Shown here: piece after piece, positions 59,113 through 64,000 of the stretch
Layout: each line of letters begins with the position of its first letter
How positions within the stretch are numbered: position 1 is the first letter of the stretch
NCBI RefSeq assembly: GCF_000003815.2
Contig: NC_049979.1
Location: 17,840,401 to 17,904,400, forward strand
Direction: 5' to 3'
Length of the DNA: 64,000 nt
DNA from: Branchiostoma floridae
Taxonomy: Eukaryota > Chordata > Leptocardii > Amphioxiformes > Branchiostomatidae
The notes under the pieces: model-generated
Seen by the model: the letters and a program-made list of their open reading frames with translations, nothing else
Databases searched by the model: none
What the model was told of the DNA's origin: nothing
Program-made: the position numbers and the translations under genes

Positions 59113-60959
59113 TCATGAATTTTCGGAGGACATCCGTAGAATGGTCATAAATACCAAAGGAACTAAGGTTCTTAACCTGCTGAAAACTCCTACTTGAATG
59201 ATTCAGGTCATCCTCCACAAACCACCTGAGAAATAGGGTGAAATAAGCACATCGCAGAGTAGCGCCACAGGATACGTGAAGGATTCGTGTAACCGGGTAG
59301 TCAAACTGTGGGATATGTTCTTGGAATATGTATGTAGCAAGAAAGTCCATACTTTTTAGCTTATCCTGTAAAGCAGATTCATAAACAGTAATGAAAGCAT
59401 ATGCAAAGTATGCAGCACAAATAACCCCATGTTCACAGTAACAAGCCCTGCCAAGACTGTCAAATAAAACTGAAAGTTATGTGCAAAGCAAGGAATGCCA
59501 ATGAAACTTAATGAAGAGGAAATGTAGTACATTGTACTATTTGTACATGTACTTCAGGGCAAAGCACCTCCCTAGCCTATGTATCGTAACTGATAGAGGA
59601 CACTGAGGGTGACATGAACTCCAAGGCTACTGATTGGTGATTGGCAATCCTGGACATGCTAGTACATAGTTTTCTGCTGTACAGACTCTCTTGTATCAGT
59701 TCCTAACTAAACTTATAGTGAACTCTTATAGATAAGCACTTTAATTATTAACTGACAAGTCATATGAAGGTTTTGACTTTTTGTTTTTCATTGCTACAAA
59801 TCTTTCCAAGATATTGTTGGATACCATGAGTTGTTCAGTTCACTTTAAAGTCATGCTAGTATCTAATATTTGCTTTGCTACAACAGTGACAGGACAGGTT
59901 AAAGAGTGCAACAGAGCCTGGGGCAGTGTAAATAGCTTTCAGTTTGTGCAGACAAATAATTATAACCAGAGCAGTAACAGCAAGGTGAGATCAATGGGCT
60001 TTCATTTTTGGAATGGAATTCAACAGCATAATTCTATGTCAAAAGGAACAATTTTAGAACTTAAGATTATCAGAAGCATTATATATTAGTTGTTCCTATA
60101 CTATGATGATATCTTATTCTTACCTGCCACAATGATGTTTACCATATCTATTCACATTACATTTGTACTCACAGTCTAAAATTCTTCTTCATAAAATCTT
60201 AAATGGAAGTAAACTGATATAGTATATAAAGTATATACCATTGGGTAACATTATACATATATATACAAACATCTCATATACAAATGTATAACCACAGCAA
60301 ACAAGGAACATACACTTAATGCAGTTATTAAGTCTTGTCTTGTGCTGGGTCCAAGGTCTGGGGCAAGATTAAGTCTTGACCAAAGGCCAAAGATTTGCAC
60401 CACTATTGCACCAATAATTGCTATTACTCCATGCAACAGATATGTTACTGCACCACATATATACTGTTCATATTAATCACTTTATACTTATACAAGATTA
60501 CATGGATTAATGATGAAATAGTATACATGTAGTTGAGGGGAAGTGATGATCAGTGTTCAATTATCTGGTGGACATAGACTAGATGACTATTGTAAGAGTA
60601 CATAAACCTTCACAATAAAAGGACATTGGGTGAAAATCAATACAAGCCTCTGTTGTTCATGATGCATGAGTTCAGAGTTAACACAACCCAGTAAGAAAGA
60701 AATATAGTTTTGACACTTTCATAGACAGTTAATCAACATGGCAATATGGATATATCCTGTGCCATTTTCATCCTTCCCAAAATATTGAGATTTCATTGGT
60801 AGTATTTCTCTGTATGCATCTAAGGAATGTAACAAAGAAATGCAGTCAGACAAGCACTTTTGCTATGTACATGTACATTTAGAGTATGAATATACCTTTT
60901 GTCTAACAGAACATATGATTAATCTGAACATCTAACATAATTTCCACTCCTCAGCATCT
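59113..60959. other. Convergent intergenic region, TRIM-NHL and PNKD 3' ends
   Basis: An AATAAA at about 59463-59468, some 350 bases after the TRIM-NHL stop, is a plausible polyadenylation signal. The rest is AT-rich with no recognised exon, RNA gene or repeat. The PNKD 3' UTR lies at the right end. Confidence 0.5.
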
Positions 60960-63900
60960 TCATGTGGACACCTTGAACTTGTCCTTCATCTCCCTGAGCT
61001 CTGCCAGCACACTGGCCTGGAACTCCTCTGTCACACCTGTCAATCTCCTGGTTGCCATGCCGACCGCTTCAGCCACAGCGGGGTCCCTGGTCCTCAGGAA
61101 CACGTTGTGTTGTTTCTCATCTCCCACTGTTGATGGGCACTGTTTGTTGGGATATGGCAATGAGGCTCACAAACTAATTGTGACTGATTGTGTTATTGCA
61201 TGCCTGAATTACAAGTCCAGTCTCCCATCCAATCATCACTGGATCAAATTTGAGTAGTAATTTCCAACACAAATATTGGACTTGATCTGTGTAAATTCAA
61301 CTTTTGTGTTGGAAATTACAGTTCAACTTTGATCCAGAAAGACATCTACCAACACAAATGAGCTTCCATGTTAAAATCCAACTATCAACCTTGCTATTGG
61401 TAATGGTCAGCAAATACAACTGTATTCTGCATTATAGATAAATTTTGTATACTGCGCATGTACATATAATCATGTACAACTTAAAACAAATATATACACA
61501 GAATGCATCTGTGGGAAACAATGGATTCAGCACATAAAACCAAGTTACAACTAAGCCAACTCACGGTAGCCATCCTTGCTTTTCTTCTGTCCTTTGTCCA
61601 TCTCAGTTTCTCTCTGATGTTCTCATTGTCTCCATCTATTGTCTCTCCATAGAGCAGGTTTTCCAGAGTGTACTCATGACCTTAGAAATGATACCAGCAA
61701 TTACACTGTTATCCAGTGACGAACTTTCAGATTGAGTAGCCATGACAAACTGAAGTAGAAAGACAATTGCAGACAGAAAATCATAGTGAAAGGAATCATT
61801 ACTATATTGTCTTCAATTAAAGCACGGAAAAGGCCAAGATGAGATCACCTGGCCAGATGATGGTGTTGTCTGGCTGGCTGCTGACCTTCTCCAGAGACTT
61901 CAGCATGGTCGCTGCATCACCCTCAAATGTGCGACCTGACATGGTGGTAAACATTATTTCAACTCCTGGTTTTCCACATCATAGCACTCAAATAACAGAA
62001 ACGAGGACAGGGCCATTTTTTTACATTCAGAATAGGAATGCAGAATAGGAGTTGCAGTTTTTGTTTGTCTGGCCTTTTTCCTTGCTGGCCAGGCCAGACT
62101 GTTGCTCTCCCTGCCTCCCATACCCCCTTACCTGCATGGCCAAGCAATAACCAGAACAAAATGCCACTGTTGGTGATTAAATTCTACACGTCTGTGGAGT
62201 TTGAACCATATATGTTTATGGACGCTGGCATCATAACTGATATGTAGTGGGTCCTTCTGCTTGGCCAAGTACTTAGTAGCCATATGATAATGAATAATGT
62301 TAAATCTTAAAGGAACAACTTTACATGAGTTGTCTACATGCATTCTACATGCATTCATGCTTATAAGTCAGACTTACCACAGCCCCCAATAAAGAGGAGA
62401 TCTCCAGTGAAGAGTGAGTCAGGTGCCTGGAATGGCGCTCCATCCAACTGGTACACCACATGGCCCACTGTGTGTCCAGGAGTGGACATTACATGGAACT
62501 CCAACCCTCCCACCTGTATCATATCCCCATCCAGTACTGGGCTGGATAGGACACATAATAACATCCTGAATACATACATACAGGGCATGCTGTAAGAACT
62601 CTTACAGTAACTGTACCACTCACACCTGTGCTACATCCCCATCCAGTACTGGGCTGAACAGGACATTTATTACGTAAGGCAAATTAGGGCTCCAGAGTGA
62701 CACATTAGGAAACAATAAGTACAATAAACAAACAAGGTGCAGAAGTTTGACAAACAAAACTACAAGTACTGTCTTCTGTACTTAACCTGTGGTACAGTAC
62801 TCCTTACCACTGCTTCTATTATCTCTATATCCTAAAGTTAATGACAAGTTTTCTTGTCATAAGATAAGATTTATTGTTACAGTGATAACTAGTATGTACT
62901 TAGATCGGTATATTTGTTCTGTTGGTACATACTTGGTGAGGCCTGGAACTCCATCTGTAGCACTGCCATATATGGGCAGACCTGGAAACATCCTCTTTAA
63001 GGCGTGGTTCCCACCACTGTGGTCCCTTAGAGAGAACAGATAACAAAGGTTTACAGGTGGGAAAGCTTTACATCTGTGTTGTTCTGACCAAAACTGCTGG
63101 TCACATGATGTCCAATTTTGTTAACGCTACCAGTGATCATATCCATGTTGGTAAAGACATGCATATAACATCCGACATTTACCAGTGTTTGTGAGTTGTC
63201 AGCACAGCTGCAAGCTGTATACCTTCTTGCTTCACATAGGCCTGGAAAAAAAACACAAGTACAAATTTTTTAACATTCTTTTTTTAACATTTAATAACAA
63301 TTATTATTAAATTTCTGACAGATATGTTATGGTGATAACTTAACTGTTACATCACTATATCTTCTAACTGCCATGTATTCATAACACTTTCTGTAGTTCA
63401 ACTTACATTATATGGTTAAAAGTCTGCATGTGGGGGGAGTAAAGAAGCTTCATGCTACATTCAACATCTTTCATATCCCTTATGTGAATCACAACTTACT
63501 GTATTACAGCATATGTCTAAATGAAGATCAACAAACCTAGCTGGTCCTATTCACATAGCTAAAGTGAGTAGGACCATACCTGAACTGCCTCTGGGTCAGA
63601 AGGGTCCACAACAACTGCAATCCTCCTCTTGGTGTTCATCACCACATAGCTGTAGTTGTCTGAGACAATGGCCACAGGCTGGATCTTTAAGTCTGGATAA
63701 TATGTCAATCAACGGACTATGTCTTTCAATTCCAACTAAAGGGAACTCAAATTAGAAATCAACAGGTGGTCAACCTTACTCGTTTTCTGTACACACATAC
63801 AACTGATGTAACTGTACTGAAGTACTTTTGGGATATGAAATTCTTAGCAGACAACCTCAGTGAAACAATCAATGTTAACATAATCATAGTTCATCATCAT

Positions 63901-64000
63901 AGAGTCAATTTTTAATATGTAAAAGCCAATTTCTTACACAAACCTCCAAATGTCACTGCTGATGTAACAGAGTGGCCATCTGGATATTTCTCCCTTGCCT
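60960..64000 (-). CDS. PNKD: PNKD-like metallo-beta-lactamase-fold hydrolase, 3' part
   Basis: This is a glyoxalase-II-related enzyme; human PNKD underlies paroxysmal nonkinesigenic dyskinesia. Exons (minus): 63944-64000 (5' end beyond window), 63580-63692, 63183-63241, 62933-63025, 62378-62541, 61849-61935, 61565-61680, 60960-61139. Phases agree. Seen: KYPDGHS and VSDNYSYVV (as in human PNKD RYPKGHS, LSDNYSY), the metal-binding [58 protein letters not shown] and CPSTVGDEK. All metal ligands expected for the binuclear centre are present. The HAGH family is the alternative, but the N-terminal and linker similarity favours PNKD. Stop TGA is at 60960-60962. The N-terminal membrane segment of the long human isoform would lie outside the window. 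Confidence 0.9.
62626..62653 (-). pseudogene. Duplicated start of a PNKD exon (pseudo-exon)
   Basis: These 28 bases copy the first 28 bases of the true exon at 62378-62541 with four differences. The preceding intron end, including its CAG acceptor, is copied too. The pseudo-exon is followed by a usable donor (CAG|GTGTGAGT). Inclusion before the true exon would shift the frame, so it is most likely a nonfunctional local duplication. Confidence 0.6.

Overview
The window is nuclear DNA of an invertebrate chordate, most likely an amphioxus (Branchiostoma). It has intron-dense genes with GT-AG splice sites, proteins close to vertebrate orthologues, many small inverted-repeat transposons, and five runs of N (1141-1367, 2712-2811, 5162-5261, 56909-57008, 58108-58207). 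I built gene models by reading conserved exons and requiring splice phases to agree. Six of the eight genes have a complete or nearly complete model. Species assignment is inference.

Layout. 1-3 kb: repeats, including two tRNA-derived SINE copies, and gaps. 3.0-4.4 kb (-): the 5' end of the zinc transporter gene SLC39A9. 4.9-6.8 kb (+): ERH, divergent from SLC39A9 across about 460 bp, the same head-to-head arrangement I recall for human chromosome 14. 8.5-9.1 kb: a non-autonomous DNA transposon. 9.8-16.1 kb (-) and 17.2-22.8 kb (+): two complete guanylate-binding protein (GBP) large GTPase genes, head to head. The 1.1 kb between their start codons holds two exact interferon-stimulated-response-element matches, a CRE and two kappaB matches. 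24.8-27.3 kb (+): ENOPH1 of methionine salvage. 30.2-55.2 kb (-): the complete ubiquitin ligase gene HECTD1, 42 coding exons, 2575 residues, every splice phase consistent. 57.2-59.1 kb (+): a TRIM-NHL RING ligase broken by a gap. 61.0-64.0 kb (-): the 3' part of PNKD, a glyoxalase-II-like metallo-hydrolase that runs off the window.

The most interesting stretch is the divergent GBP pair. One product ends in a prenylation-type CaaX box (CSIM). The other lacks a CaaX and ends in a hydrophobic Ala/Gly-rich tail, so the two probably use different membrane-targeting devices. Their shared promoter carries IRF- and NF-kappaB-type motifs although, to my knowledge, no interferon gene has been recognised in amphioxus. 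This suggests a cell-autonomous defence module that may be co-induced. Other points are a 53-nt intron in HECTD1, a GC-AG intron in one GBP gene, and a recent 9-bp-TSD fold-back transposon just upstream of the TRIM-NHL gene.
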